64,000 bases of DNA, taken from positions 24,700,598-24,764,597 of the forward strand of contig JAPWDM010000008.1 of NCBI GenBank assembly GCA_035578155.1, written 5' to 3'. Positions within the stretch are counted from its first letter, which is position 1; every line of letters starts with the position of its first letter. Shown in pieces: positions 10,832-21,350 of this stretch. The notes beneath the pieces are model-generated. The model saw nothing but the letters and a program-made list of their open reading frames with translations. It made no database searches and was not told the DNA's origin. The position numbers were made by a program, and so were the translations under genes. The DNA is from Brachynemurus nebulosus. Taxonomy: Eukaryota; Arthropoda; Insecta; Neuroptera; Myrmeleontidae.

Positions 10832-11021
10832 TAAGTGTTTTATACACCAATTTTTATTGCTTTTAACAATGTGAAACCGAAATTGTATTTTAGAGATAGA
10901 CAACAATGACTTACTTTAGAAAACCTTTATCCGACTAAAAAATATGTTTATTCAGTATCACAGGATGTTAATATAATAGAGGCGTCCGATGTCAAAAAGT
11001 TTGATATTTGATAATTTGAGA

Positions 11022-11141
11022 GGAAGATGCGAAATTTGCCGTGCATTAGGTCTCTACTCAATATCATTTTCTAAATGTGTAGCATATGAAGTATACTTCT
11101 GTTGTAATAAAGAAAAAACCGTTTTCTACATTATCATGTAA
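11022..11141 (+). pseudogene. piggyBac transposase C-terminal relic
   Basis: A 39-codon frame reads GRCEICRALGLYSISFSKC and goes on to YFCCNKEK, then stops. The C-x2-C ... C ... C-C arrangement resembles the cysteine-rich tail of piggyBac transposases. Upstream frames are closed by stops, so only the tail is recognisable. The surrounding TTAA flanks support this reading. Confidence 0.5.
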
Positions 11142-11849
11142 AATAATTTTTTTTTTCCTTTGAGTTCTACTGAATTAATTTATATAATATTCACTGATTT
11201 AAGCATTACTTTATGGTATTCCATATTTGTAAATAACAGAACAATTTTATTTGAAAATGAGTAATTAAGCTCAAAAAAATTGTCACAATTAAGAAAATGA
11301 AGTGGTATTTTTTGCTATGTAAATAAATGTTTGTTCTATTATTTAATTTTTATAATTTAGATTAATGAAAAATTAAATGTTAAACATTAATATAAATAAA
11401 CTGAATTCGGAAAAACTATCGTGTTTATTTACTCTAGTGGTACTTTGGAGTCCAAAATTTTTTTTTCCCATAAATTAAGTTTTTTCTCGTATTTAACTTA
11501 TGATATATGTAGATAAAATGATATATTTAAATCCCAATAATGTACGACTTCAAGGAAAATTTAAACAGTACATATTTCTGGTATTTTTCGTGCAGAAAAA
11601 AACTGGACTTGTAAGTACCACTAGTAGCGAAAGGGTTAAAACAACAATTTCTAACATGGTGACTGATTATTTTTATGCCATAATTTTTAAATGTGGCTGT
11701 ACTTCAGAAATTAAGTATTTATACCGTGAAAAACCATGAAAAATAATTAACGTGCATTAATTTATTGAATCAGAGCCCTCTGGTTTGTAACGGTGAAAGC
11801 TCCGTTAGCTAACGTTAGGCTAACAAAATTTTCGTCTGGAACGCCAGCA

Positions 11850-12212
11850 TTATTACATATGTGTGCGATGCTTGTTCTCTGGTGCGATGTGTAGGTACCA
11901 CATACATACATAGCATTGTCGAGATTGTATGTATCTCTGTGGTATGTATGGTATGTATGATGTATGCGATGTATGTATTATCTCCCTCCAGCTACCGAGG
12001 TCACACACACGAACATCAACTCCACCACATATGCAAGCTCTAAATATGTATATAACGTATATCTGGTGTAAATTGCTACTCATTGCAACTTTAAGATTTC
12101 ACTTTTTTATATGTAGGCTTGATCTGTCTCATCTGTGAACAAAACGTTTAGACTTGATAATTGTCAAAACCTCAAAACAATTCTAGAATTAAATTTTTCG
12201 AGAAAAAAGAAA
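11850..12212 (+). promoter_or_regulatory. Upstream region of ZNF gene B
   Basis: This segment matches the reverse complement of about 52140-52310, with shared CATTGTCGAG, ATCTCCCTCCAGC and GAACATCAACTCCACCAC. It is rich in GTATGTAT repeats. TTGTCAAAAC at 12161-12170 is shared with the leader of gene A. It ends in the conserved GAAAAAAGAAAATGGAAAA start context. Confidence 0.5.
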
Positions 12213-13484
12213 ATGGAAAATAAAGTGTGTACATCTAAGCATGTATTTACTGTTAAAATAAAAGAGGAGGAAAATTCACACAGTGTAGACAACGAATTTT
12301 TAAATGTAACAAAAAAAACGGAAGTACCGAAATCTACATGTTATGGAAATGAAATAAAGTTGGAACTGGAAGAAAGCAATACTGGCGGTGTAATAAATTT
12401 AGAAAGTTTACATACTGAAATTAAATTAGAAGATGATGAAGAGGACATGTTAACGGAAACTGGTGATTTATTTAATGAAAATTCAGAAATATTTAACACA
12501 CAGAGTCCCATTGACCAAACACATGACACAATACATACAGAAGACTTAGAAAAACCATTCAAGTGTAATATATGTTTTAAAACATTTTCTCACTCAAGTA
12601 ATTTTAAGCTACATGAAAGAATACATACCGGAGAAAAACCGTTCAAGTGTAATATATGTTTTAAAACATTTTCTCGATCAGACGTGTTAAAGAGTCATGA
12701 AAGAATACATACAAGAGAAAAACCATTTAAATGTGATATATGTTTTAAAACATTTTCTTTGTTAAACAGTTTAAAAAGACATGAAAGAACACATACAGGA
12801 GAAAAACCATTCAAATGTAATACGTGTTTTAAAACATTTTCTCTGTTACATCATTTGAAAGTACATAAAAGAATACATACAGGAGAAAAATCATTCAAGT
12901 GTAATATATGTTTTAAAACATTCTCTCACTCAAGTAATTTAAATCTACATGAAAAAATACATACCGGAGAAAAACTATTCAAATGTAATACATGTTTTAA
13001 AACATTTTCTCTGTTACATAATTTGAAAGTACATGAAAGAACACATACTGGAGAGAAACCATTCAAATGTGATACATGTTTTAAAACATTTTCTCATTTA
13101 CATCATTTGAAAGTACATGAAAGAACACATACAGGAGAAAAATCATTCAAATGCGATATATGTTTTAAAACATTTTCTCGATCAGACGTGTTAAAGAGTC
13201 ATGAAAGAACACATACAGGTGAAAAACCATACATGTGTAGTATATGTTTTAAAACATTTTCTCAGTCAAATAGTTTGAAGGATCATAAAAGAATACATAC
13301 GGGCGAAAAACCATTTAAATGTAACACATGTTTTAAAACATTTTCTCAGTCACATCATTTAAAATCACATGAAAGGACACATACAACAGAAAAACCATTT
13401 AAATGTAACACATGTTTTAAAACATTTTCTCAGTCATACAGTTTAAAGGCCCACATCCAAAAATTTCATATTTTAGTAAAATAG
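12213..13484 (+). CDS. ZNF gene B: C2H2 zinc-finger protein, 11 fingers
   Basis: The start is the MENK methionine conserved with A and D; 26 further in-frame codons upstream look like leader. The 423-residue protein has an acidic N-terminal part with IKEEEN, IKLELEE and IKLEDDEED (three Psi-K-x-E sites) and the motif LHTEIKLE, then eleven tandem fingers. Most have a CFKTFS core. The last ends in H-x4-H. Fingers 2 and 8 share the helix SRSDVLKSH and fingers 4, 6 and 7 share L-L-H or H-L-H helices, so recent internal finger duplication is likely. It is the closest relative of gene A in layout and lies head to head with it. Probably a nuclear DNA-binding protein; target unknown. Confidence 0.92.
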   Translation: MENKVCTSKHVFTVKIKEEENSHSVDNEFLNVTKKTEVPKSTCYGNEIKLELEESNTGGVINLESLHTEIKLEDDEEDMLTETGDLFNENSEIFNTQSPIDQTHDTIHTEDLEKPFKCNICFKTFSHSSNFKLHERIHTGEKPFKCNICFKTFSRSDVLKSHERIHTREKPFKCDICFKTFSLLNSLKRHERTHTGEKPFKCNTCFKTFSLLHHLKVHKRIHTGEKSFKCNICFKTFSHSSNLNLHEKIHTGEKLFKCNTCFKTFSLLHNLKVHERTHTGEKPFKCDTCFKTFSHLHHLKVHERTHTGEKSFKCDICFKTFSRSDVLKSHERTHTGEKPYMCSICFKTFSQSNSLKDHKRIHTGEKPFKCNTCFKTFSQSHHLKSHERTHTTEKPFKCNTCFKTFSQSYSLKAHIQKFHILVK

Positions 13485-13490
13485 ATTATT

Positions 13491-13496
13491 AATAAA
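13491..13496 (+). terminator. Poly(A) signal candidate of gene B
   Basis: AATAAA lies 7 bp after the stop codon of gene B. Another AATAAA is at 13582-13587 and is a more usual distance away. Confidence 0.4.
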
Positions 13497-13587
13497 TAAT
13501 CAGACGTCTAGTTTTGTTGTTTCATATCCGATTTTTTCTCTTTTTTTCTGTAAACTGATTTTGTATATATGTGTGTGGTATAATAAA

Positions 13588-14552
13588 ATGTAAATAACAG
13601 TACTTAATATGTTTATAACAATAAAATTATTAAATAAATAACTGTGTTAGTTTTAACAGTTGCGGCGGTTTGCTTATACTTAAAATGTTCGACTTTCGCG
13701 CCCAAAAACCATTACTTAATGTCCCACACAGAATTAACGCTGATTGGATGCCTGTAAAGTTCCAAAGTCGGGTTCTATCGAAGAATTACTCTCCGTTGTG
13801 TGTTTTGCGAAACCACTTTATTAAATATTTTTTACATAAAATTCCATAATAATAATTTACATTATTCAACCAGAAGTTCAATAATTTTTTTTTTTAAATA
13901 AATAAATTATAAATATAATGTTATGTCTAAATAAACATTTCCGAAACTGTTTTGCTCTTTATTTATTTAACAATGCCTTAACAAAACAATTATATTTTTT
14001 ATTGGACTTAGAGCAACAATTAATTACGGTCTATTTCTAACAAGTCCAAAACTCATCTCCTCATTATCTCAACATTACAAAAACATATATCAATTTTCTA
14101 CTTCTCCCCACTGTTCAGTTATTTCTTACTTTAAATCGAATATTAACCTAAGGTGATAGTGATAAACTACATGTTAGTAAAAAGGGGAATCACAAAATGC
14201 AACATTAAAAAAGAATTCGAAAGACAATAGTCAAGCCACCAACCGCTAGATGACTCGCATTTCTTACAAACAGAAATCGCTAATTGTCATAACCGATACA
14301 GAAACCATTGGAAATTTAGTTCATTATTTCAAAATTTTACCGCTAGGTGTCAGTCCCCGTATCATAATATCCGTAACATACCCCCCGGTGAAACAAGTTT
14401 TAAAAATGCTGCAAGCATTTTAAAAACTTTTTCGAAATCAAAAGACTAAAGAAAAATATCAGCAACATAAACCGTGTTGAAAAATATCAGCAACATAAAC
14501 ATGACTATTGAAATACTAAATTATATATTATTATCGCGTGGGTAGCTGATTC
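13588..14552. other. Intergenic DNA without recognised features
   Basis: Apart from AT-rich stretches there is only a short GC-richer block (13655-13710) and a CATACCCCCCGGTG run near 14378. No open frame or transposon boundary was found. Confidence 0.5.
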
Positions 14553-14786
14553 TTGGCGACGTAAAGATTACCCAAGCATCTCAGGTTTTTTTTTTTTTTA
14601 AATTAGAATCTGTATCAAGTAAAAATTTTTGTATGCGTGTAATTGTCATTAGAATACCTATTATACAAATTATGGGCGGATTACTAGATTTTATATCCCT
14701 AATTAAACATTTATACGTATATTTTTACTTGATACTAATTCTAATTTTACCACCGTAGACACGAGTGAGAATCTTTACGTCGTCAA
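14553..14786. mobile_element. MITE with GGCGACGTAAAGATT ends, copy 1
   Basis: The ends TTGGCGACGTAAAGATT and its inverted TTGACGACGTAAAGATT bracket 234 bp. Inner inverted pairs include AGTAAAAATTTTTG and TATTTTTACTTGATAC. A second copy is at 21113-21336. No coding capacity. Confidence 0.65.
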
Positions 14787-15242
14787 TAATGTCTATTTTA
14801 TTGGCCGATGAGATCAGACCGAGTGTAACCGGCTTTAATTAGGTATTTACATCATGGCATACATCGTATACATATTTAATCTACTAACAAATTCTTAATG
14901 AGTAGTTTTAACCTTATGTAAAGGCCAGGCCAATGAAGACTAAATTGTATTCATTATGGTAAATTCTTTATACCTATTAAAATTTTTGCCATTTCAACAT
15001 TTTACATTCAATTCTTATCAAAATTCTGTACAATTCTTATTATAATAAAATAATTAATAATAATAGTAATAATAATAATATAAATAAATAAAATGAATTA
15101 TATAATTTAGTTTTTTCTCGTTCCAATAAAAATATTCCTATTGTCATTAAAAACGCAACTTATTTTCATTAAAAAAGTTCATTCAAGTGAATTAGCTAAA
15201 TTCTAAATAATTAACAACACATTTTTTAAAAACTTTAAAAAA
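14787..15242. other. Intergenic DNA without recognised features
   Basis: AT-rich, with a short TAA/AAT repeat near 15050-15080. No gene seen. Confidence 0.5.
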
Positions 15243-15536
15243 TTTTATCTAAAATCTAGTACAATATTACTCTTGTATTTAAATTAGCACTCTGTGAGTA
15301 AAATCATATCGTGTACATCTCTATGATACGATGATTCTAGCATACATAGTTTATAGTCAGTAATAGCGTTCGGTATACATCGTATATATACCTTCACCCT
15401 TCTTTTAAGAACATGGAAAGTGAGACAGGAATATACAAATATCTCCAAAGTAAGGCAAAAGCACTTCAAAACAAGTGTAATGTTCTTAAAAGTAAGAGCA
15501 AGTCACTTTGGCTAGTTGCCGTAGGAATGCGCTCAT
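15243..15536. mobile_element. Single arm of the 34607-35207 foldback family
   Basis: The sequence follows one whole arm of the foldback at 34607-35207, through CTAGTACAATATTACTCTTG, GTTTATAGTCAGTAATAGCG and GTAATGTTCTTAAAAGTAAG, with scattered substitutions. The second arm is missing. Confidence 0.75.
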
Positions 15537-15719
15537 AGTTCACTTTTTTAACTAGTCGATGTAATTGGCGCTGATGTTCCGATACATGAATGCCCTCTAG
15601 AAAGTAATCATGTAGTTAGTGCTGTATAATATCTAAATACTGTATCTAGGTACAAGTTTTAGTATCTTATATCTGAATCTAGATACTTTTTTAAAAAGTT
15701 GTCTGTGTCTAATATGTAC

Positions 15720-16090
15720 TTACAAGGAAAGGTTCTGTATTGTCGCAATTTTGATGAAACTTCGTATACGTGTAATACAAGCAAAAATAAGGGACCTGTA
15801 CCTTTTTAATCTGACATCGTCGCCATTTAAGGGGTGTAATCACCCCTCAAAACTAGGGTAAAATTTCAATTTTACGTGGTTAATTGAAAACTACAGTAGG
15901 CAGAGAAAAACTTTAAATTGACACACACTTTAATTTTAGAAAGCTTTCTACTGATATATATAAAGTAAGGGTCGAACCTACTGGAGGGGCTGTTCAGGTA
16001 AAATTAGGGGTAAATTTTTAAATAGATAAAATAGGGGGTAAATTTGTAATAACTAATAAACCAATTAATCACAAACAAATTTAAAAGTAT
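15720..16090. mobile_element. Diverged half-copy of the 6198-6902 element
   Basis: It begins ACAAGGAAAGGTTC. In the same order as the 705-bp element it carries TTTGATGAAACTT, a GGGACCTGTACC block, CACCCCTCAAAA and AAATTAGGGGTAAATT. Only the left part is recognisable. Confidence 0.5.
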
Positions 16091-16273
16091 CACGAATATT
16101 CACAAACCATTGACATAGGAAAAAAAATGAAATTTTTACTTTTTGTGCCAAGCCGTAGTAAGTACATTATATTGGTCGTGTTCCATTTACAAAATACGAA
16201 AGTATTGATAATGTCATGCACTATGTATGAAATATTTTTTAAAATGGAATACACCCTAGGTTAGAATATTGCC

Positions 16274-16672
16274 TATGGAGGCGTAAATAGTAGTGGCCGT
16301 AGCGGCGCTACTGTAGCAAAATGATCAATTTAGGTTGTTTTTTTTATTATAATTGTTACATACAAATTTTTTTATTATTTTAAAAATTTTTATAAAACTC
16401 AACACAATATAATCACTAATAGACATTAACAGTTCACGTAATTATGAATCACTTTCAACGTGTTTCACAGTGATTTTTTTGTAGGTTATTAAACAGCACA
16501 CTACACTCCATTGACAACTTATTACAAAGTTCATTTCATACTCTTTTGCTGTTTCTAGCGCTTTTCTGGCGAGTTTTTGAACTGTTATTTAGTACTTAAA
16601 ACGGGACACTATTTGAACTATTTTTCTATTGTTTTCTGTACAAGATAGTCCTCCTTATATATACCCTCCATA
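16274..16672. mobile_element. hAT-like MITE, copy 1 (399 bp)
   Basis: Inverted ends TATGGAGG and ..CCCTCCATA are flanked by a perfect 8-bp duplication, ATATTGCC, at 16266-16273 and 16673-16680. The interior matches copies at 19148 and 51663 (TCTAGCGC, CTCAACACAA, TTTTCTATTGTTTTCTG) but carries about 100 extra bases. An 8-bp duplication is characteristic of hAT transposition. Confidence 0.88.
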
Positions 16673-16697
16673 ATATTGCCCTTATCATAACGGTCAT

Positions 16698-17055
16698 AAC
16701 CACAGAACAAATAGAACGAATATTACTGTCTCTTTTCTGCAATCACTTATGTGGAAGTATGTGCATCTTAGGCTGCTTAGGTGTCAGTTGTTCAGTACCC
16801 GTCGTTCAGTGTAAGTCAGTCAAACAACAATAAATTTGATTGTTGAACCGGCACAAGTAGCGTTGTGGTATCACACACATCACATACATGTATGTGAACC
16901 AAAGGTCACGTGACGGCTATCATTACTCACACAAACAGAGTTTACCGCACAAATACAAAGTAAACACCGTGCACGTATACAACATATTTTCTATCTCAAG
17001 TGGTTACACAGGTTCCAGTAGTATAGAAATATGTATTTTCTCTCTAGATGCTCTA
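16698..17055 (+). promoter_or_regulatory. Upstream module of ZNF gene C
   Basis: This 358-bp block ends about 190 bp before the gene C start codon and is duplicated in inverted orientation at 4665-5024 and more distantly at 52733-52910. It contains GGTCACGTGACG (an E-box palindrome) and CAACAATAAATTTGATTG. Its position suggests a promoter-proximal role. Its presence elsewhere without a gene shows that it has also moved or been duplicated alone. Confidence 0.5.
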
Positions 17056-17107
17056 TGGTCATAACGGTTGTATCAGCCTAGTATGTATCAGTTTTCAGTT
17101 TTCACAG

Positions 17108-17128
17108 CGTAAGCGTTCGCACGTGGTT
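17108..17128 (+). promoter_or_regulatory. Conserved E-box element of gene C
   Basis: CGTAAGCGTTCGCACGTGG plus two more bases is identical to 31520-31540 (opposite strand) upstream of gene E. It lies 118 bp before the C start codon and 130 bp before the E start codon. The surrounding sequence is much less conserved, so it is a candidate bound site containing CACGTG. Confidence 0.55.
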
Positions 17129-17245
17129 AACAACTTTATGGCTTTTATTATCGGGGCGATCCTAATTCCTAGTCATAACGGTCATAACAATATCTGAGTA
17201 AACATATGAAACATATCATTCTAAAATTTAATAAAAAATCAGAAA

Positions 17246-18772
17246 ATGGCAAATAAACATAAGAAAGGTACTACATCAATTACGTTTCCTATTAAAAAAG
17301 AATCTGAAGAAAATTGCTTAAGAATAACCCGCAGCTTCACAAACAAAATAAACGTGAAAATGTGTAACTCGGTAAATAAAACTGATGTGAAATTGAAATT
17401 AGAAAACCAACACCAAATTGACTTGAACAGTTTACACACGGAAATTAAAATTGAAGACGACACAAAAGTGGACCATAAAATACTTCATAGCACCAGAAAA
17501 TCATTTAAATGTAATATATGCTTTAAGATACTTTTTGCAGCAAGCTCTTTGAGAGCACATAAACAAAGACATTCAGGAAAAACATTCAAATGTAATATAT
17601 GTACTAAGACATTTATTACAACAGATTATTTAAAAAGACATGAAAAAATACATACAGGAAAAAGACCATTCAAATGTGATGTGTGTTCTCGAACATTTTC
17701 TTCAACATTTCATTTGAAAAGACATAAAAGAACGCATACAGGAGAAAAACCATTCACATGTGATATATGCGGTAAAACATTTACTGAGTCATCTACTTTA
17801 AAAGGTCATGAAAGACGACATACAGGAGAAAGACCATTTAAATGTTCTGTATGTTTTAAAACATTTTTTACTTCATCTGAGTTATGTAAACATAAAATAA
17901 TTCACACCGGAGAAAGACCACACAGATGTCATATATGCTCTAAAACATTTAGTTTGGGATACAGTTTGAAGAAACATCAGAGAACACATACAACAGAAAA
18001 ACCTAAACCGTTCACATGTCATACATGTTCTAAAACATTTTCTACGTCGAGCAGTCTAAAAGCGCATAACAAAATACATACAGGAGAAAAACCATTTAAA
18101 TGCAACACGTGTGATAAACGATTTATTGTTCCAGGTGATTTAAGAAGTCATGAAAGAATTCATACCGGAGAGAAACCATTCAAATGTAATATATGTTCGA
18201 AAAAATTTACTACATCCGCTGATTTAAGTAGACACAAAAAAATTCACACAGGAGAAAAACCGTACGAGTGTAATATATGTTCGAAAAGATTTAATGTCGG
18301 CAGTAATTTGACCAGGCATCGAAGGATAATACATACAGGAGAAAAACCATACAAGTGTAATACGTGCTGTAAAAGATTTTCTAATTCAACGCATTTAAGA
18401 GGACATGAAAGACGACATACAGGAGAAAGACCATTTAAATGTAACATATGTTCTAAAACATTTGTTACAATTAGCGAGTTGAGAGATCATGAACGAATAC
18501 ATACAGGTGTAAAGGCATTTAAATGTAACATATGTTCGAAAACATTTGCTCAGCCAGGGGGTCTAAATGGTCATAAAAAAGTGCATTCAGTAAAAATGTC
18601 ATTCAAATGTAATACGTGTGATAAAAGATTTATTCATGCGTCCATGTTAAAGAGCCACCGAAGAACACATTCAGGCAAACCATTTTTTGAATGTGATACA
18701 TGTTTCAAAGCATTTGGTACTTCAAGTCATTTACGGCGACATGAAAAAATTCATACGAGAGAAAAAACTTGA
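17246..18772 (+). CDS. ZNF gene C: C2H2 zinc-finger protein, 15 fingers
   Basis: The 508-residue protein begins MANKHKKGTT, as does its inverted paralogue E. The N-terminal part has IKKESEE, LKLEN and IKIEDD (Psi-K-x-E sites) and the family motif LNSLHTEIKIED, then fifteen fingers. Finger 1 lacks the usual core Phe (KILF), the linker between fingers 6 and 7 is extended to TTEKPKPF, finger 10 ends in H-x4-H, and the linkers near fingers 1, 13 and 14 lack TGEKP. E lacks the counterpart of finger 8 (helix VPGDLRS), so C gained or E lost one finger. Most aligned fingers differ at DNA-contacting positions. Probably a nuclear sequence-specific DNA-binding protein. Confidence 0.93.
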   Translation: MANKHKKGTTSITFPIKKESEENCLRITRSFTNKINVKMCNSVNKTDVKLKLENQHQIDLNSLHTEIKIEDDTKVDHKILHSTRKSFKCNICFKILFAASSLRAHKQRHSGKTFKCNICTKTFITTDYLKRHEKIHTGKRPFKCDVCSRTFSSTFHLKRHKRTHTGEKPFTCDICGKTFTESSTLKGHERRHTGERPFKCSVCFKTFFTSSELCKHKIIHTGERPHRCHICSKTFSLGYSLKKHQRTHTTEKPKPFTCHTCSKTFSTSSSLKAHNKIHTGEKPFKCNTCDKRFIVPGDLRSHERIHTGEKPFKCNICSKKFTTSADLSRHKKIHTGEKPYECNICSKRFNVGSNLTRHRRIIHTGEKPYKCNTCCKRFSNSTHLRGHERRHTGERPFKCNICSKTFVTISELRDHERIHTGVKAFKCNICSKTFAQPGGLNGHKKVHSVKMSFKCNTCDKRFIHASMLKSHRRTHSGKPFFECDTCFKAFGTSSHLRRHEKIHTREKT

Positions 18773-18859
18773 ATAAACGGAAGGAAATCTACTTAAGCAC
18801 CTAAATTATTCAAGTTCCTTGTAGGCCAAACGTTTCATTTAAGCCACCGAATCAAACTG

Positions 18860-18861
<2 letters not shown>

Positions 18862-18940
<79 letters not shown>
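18862..18940. repeat. (AT)n microsatellite
   Basis: About 80 bp of uninterrupted AT dinucleotides lies 90 bp downstream of gene C. It is absent from the otherwise homologous 3' flank of gene E. Confidence 0.95.
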
Positions 18941-18942
<2 letters not shown>

Positions 18943-18963
18943 TTTCTTTTTTTGATAATAACA

Positions 18964-19125
18964 CATCGCTACCTTGCTTTGACAAGGTTCTAACTATGTA
19001 ACATTTTTTTGGAATTGAGGTTATGGGAAAAATGAGTTCTCCTTATTAAGGGCAATTCATTTCTCGCATAACCTCAATTCTAAAAAAAAATGTTATTTAG
19101 AACCTTGTCAAAGCAAGGTAGCGAC
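18964..19125. mobile_element. Palindromic MITE, ~162 bp
   Basis: TCGCTACCTTGCTTTGACAA at the left is mirrored at the right. Inner arms share GGAATTGAGGTTATG and CATAACCTCAATTC. It was inserted in the 3' flank of gene C and is not present beside gene E. Confidence 0.75.
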
Positions 19126-19147
19126 ATGCCTATTTCTTTATTTTAAT

Positions 19148-19474
19148 TATGGAGGGTAGATATCAGGAGCACCATCTCTGTATCAAAAAGTGTCCATAGA
19201 AAGGCGTAAATAGTGGCGGCGCCACTGTAGCAAAAGGGTAAATTTAGAGAAGTAAACAAGGAAAGAAAAACATTCGCGTTGTTATGTAATTATTGTTTTT
19301 TTTTTTAAATTTTTATAAAACTCAACACAAAAAAATCACTATACTCTTTTGCTACTCTAGCGCTATTTTGGCGAGTTTTTGAACTGTTACTTAGTACTTA
19401 AAATGAGACACTTTTTGAACTATTTTTCTATTGTTTTCTGGCCAAGATAGTCCTCCTGATATCCACCCTCCATA
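19148..19474. mobile_element. hAT-like MITE, copy 2 (327 bp)
   Basis: Inverted ends TATGGAGGGTAGATATC and ..CACCCTCCATA are flanked by a perfect 8-bp duplication, ATTTTAAT, at 19140-19147 and 19475-19482. Same family as 16274-16672 and 51663-52011. Confidence 0.92.
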
Positions 19475-20224
19475 ATTTTAATTAAGACAATAAAGTTATA
19501 GTACTTTACAAATAAATACATTTTTTTAAACTGAAATTATTTCTATTGTATTTGTGTCAAATTATATTACAAATCATTAAAAATTACATAATTAAGTAAT
19601 CAAATAAATTTTTTATAACACCCGCTTCTAAAATTCAATATTCGAGCGTTGTGTAGTGGGCGTAAAGAGCAGTATTCAGAATATTCACATCATTGTAAAA
19701 CAAACGATAGTAACCATAGAACACATAGTAACTGTGCGCAAAAGTTGCGTGCTCGTGCGCTTACCGCCACTCGCCTGACGGTTCGTGAGGGTATACGGCG
19801 CACTCGATCTCGTTGTGTATGCGTCAGTCCCTTAGACTCATGCCCCAATTTAAGCCTACTAGAATACCTCTCTTTACGCATACGTATCAAAGATAACTAT
19901 TTTGTTAGCAACACAAAAAATAAAATGTTATTGTACCCAGTTCATGTTTTGGTCAAATGCCCGGTACATATCATTTTCGAACAATAATTTTGCCGCAAAC
20001 AGGTAAATTGAAACAAATGGTAAAAGATATTAAAGATTTCCATACGAAATTTTTACAACAATATTTGTGAATTTAGTGCAAATGAATGCTACCGATCGAT
20101 TAAATTAATTACATAATAATAATAGTATTTTATTGTAAATGCAAAATGCAAATTGACTACCAGTAAATTCTTTTAAAAGCATTTTATAAATTAATAATTT
20201 ATAAATAATGTACTTGTATGAAAT

Positions 20225-20400
20225 ATGTACGTATTTTACAATAATATAATTTTTTATTTGTAAAAAGTCATTACAAATGGTATTATTAGTTGTTTTTTTC
20301 CTTTCATCTGTTATCACAATTTTCTTTACACAACCGTTTTTAACAATTTAAGATTTTACAATATGATATTTACATGATTAGTACCATTTTATTCGCTTTT
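20225..20400. repeat. 3' flank homologous to the gene E 3' flank (inverted)
   Basis: TAAAAAGTCATTACAAATGG and TTTGTAATGACTTTTTACAA match in inverted orientation between this segment and 29385-29570. Both lie beyond the stop codons of paralogues C and E, so the C/E duplication extends past the genes. Confidence 0.7.
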
Positions 20401-20465
20401 AACAGTTAATTTGTGGCGATGATAAAATTTCCCTGGTGAGCGTTTGTGGAACTAGTATATGACAT

Positions 20466-20963
20466 ATGATTAATATTATTTCATTGCTTTATAAAAATTT
20501 TGTGATGATTTCTTTGTTGGACATTTATGAAAGAGTAAAAAATTCTACAAGACCTCTTCGCGAGTGTAAACAATATTTTAAAAGTGGAATGTTAATGTGT
20601 GTTGGTGTTAAAGAACGAAATTTCAATCACATAAAATATCTGGGTTTAGCTTTACAAACTTCTGGAATGTTAAGTTATCCACATGAAGTGGATTGTAATA
20701 TTGACACCTCAAAATGTTCTGAGCAAACACGCATAAACACTGATGAAGTTTTCATTTTAAGAATAGTTTCACAATGTTTTTTTAAGTTTGACACTGGTAG
20801 GAAAACGACGAAAATTCAGTCCTTCTCTTTTGTAGTTCCTACGTTGTGGAACACAGCAGTAGGTACTCCATTTTCCTTTGTGTTTACTAATGTTCATCTC
20901 AATATTTTAAATCACTTAATTATACGCACTATTTATGTAAAAACTTTATTACATTGCTATTAG
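20466..20963 (+). CDS. Unrecognised 165-codon ORF
   Basis: The frame is open for 165 codons with a balanced composition (for example GLALQTSGMLSYPHEVD and RTKTDE-like polar stretches), unusual for this AT-rich DNA. It starts in an AT-rich context and has no recognisable domain, signal peptide or membrane segment. It may be an exon or relic of a transposon or host gene. I do not assign a function. Confidence 0.25.
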   Translation: MINIISLLYKNFVMISLLDIYERVKNSTRPLRECKQYFKSGMLMCVGVKERNFNHIKYLGLALQTSGMLSYPHEVDCNIDTSKCSEQTRINTDEVFILRIVSQCFFKFDTGRKTTKIQSFSFVVPTLWNTAVGTPFSFVFTNVHLNILNHLIIRTIYVKTLLHCY

Positions 20964-21112
20964 AAAATTCAACTGTATGAAAATTATCTGTCATATATTA
21001 GTTCCGCGACTTGTCGCTAGAGAATCTTATCATCGCCATAATTTCAAAAACATTAGGGTTTCCAGGGCCGTGTTCGATTCGTTGTATAAAAAATCCTCGT
21101 GCATGTGCACTA

Positions 21113-21336
21113 GCGGCGACGTAAAAATTACGCAAGCGCCTCTGATTTTTTAAATTAGAAGCTGTATCTAGTAAAAATTTTTGAATATATTTAATTGTTG
21201 ATAGAAATTGGTACTATACAAATTATGTGTGGATTACTAGATTTTATATACCCAATTAAACGTATACGTATATTTTTACTTGAAACTAATTTTAATTTTA
21301 CCACCAGAGGCGCGAGTGCGGATCTTTACTTCGCCA
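21113..21336. mobile_element. MITE with GGCGACGTAAAGATT-type ends, copy 2
   Basis: GGCGACGTAAAAATTACGCA at the left and an inverted GGCGAAGTAAAGATCC at the right. The interior matches 14553-14786, including AAATTATG.G.GGATTACTAG and CGTATATTTTTACTTG. Confidence 0.65.
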
Positions 21337-21350
21337 ATAAAATTACATAT

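Larger units (their letters stand above)
9418..11639. mobile_element. Decayed piggyBac-like element, TTAA-flanked
   Basis: The insert is bounded by TTAA at 9418-9421 and 11636-11639. Removing it restores ACATACATTATA..TTAA..AACAACAATTTC, the uninterrupted MITE interior seen at 51 kb. One end reads CCCTTTCGCTACTAGTGGTA inward and the other shares CTACTAGTGGTA. TTAA targeting and a CCCTTT terminus fit piggyBac. The interior is AT-rich, holds the C-terminal transposase relic at 11022-11141 and is itself interrupted at 10115-10831. Confidence 0.75.
9313..11849. mobile_element. MITE split by nested insertions
   Basis: The outer ends read TGCTGGCGTTCC and carry inverted arms of about 75 bp with GCCTAACGTTAGCTAAC and GAGCTTTCACCGTTACAAAC. 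The same MITE without the insert is about 330 bp at 51324-51652. Here it is interrupted by a TTAA-flanked insert. The homologous sequence at 52080-52460 reads straight across this point, so it serves as an empty site. Superfamily unknown. Confidence 0.8.

Noticed and set aside
13640..14385. Solo LTR from TGTTAG to CCGTAACA
   Set aside because: No target duplication, no second copy in the window and no matching internal sequence.
19649..19987. 112-codon plus frame
   Set aside because: Arg/Ser/Thr-rich sequence over a CG-richer patch, with an overlapping antisense frame and no recognisable motif.
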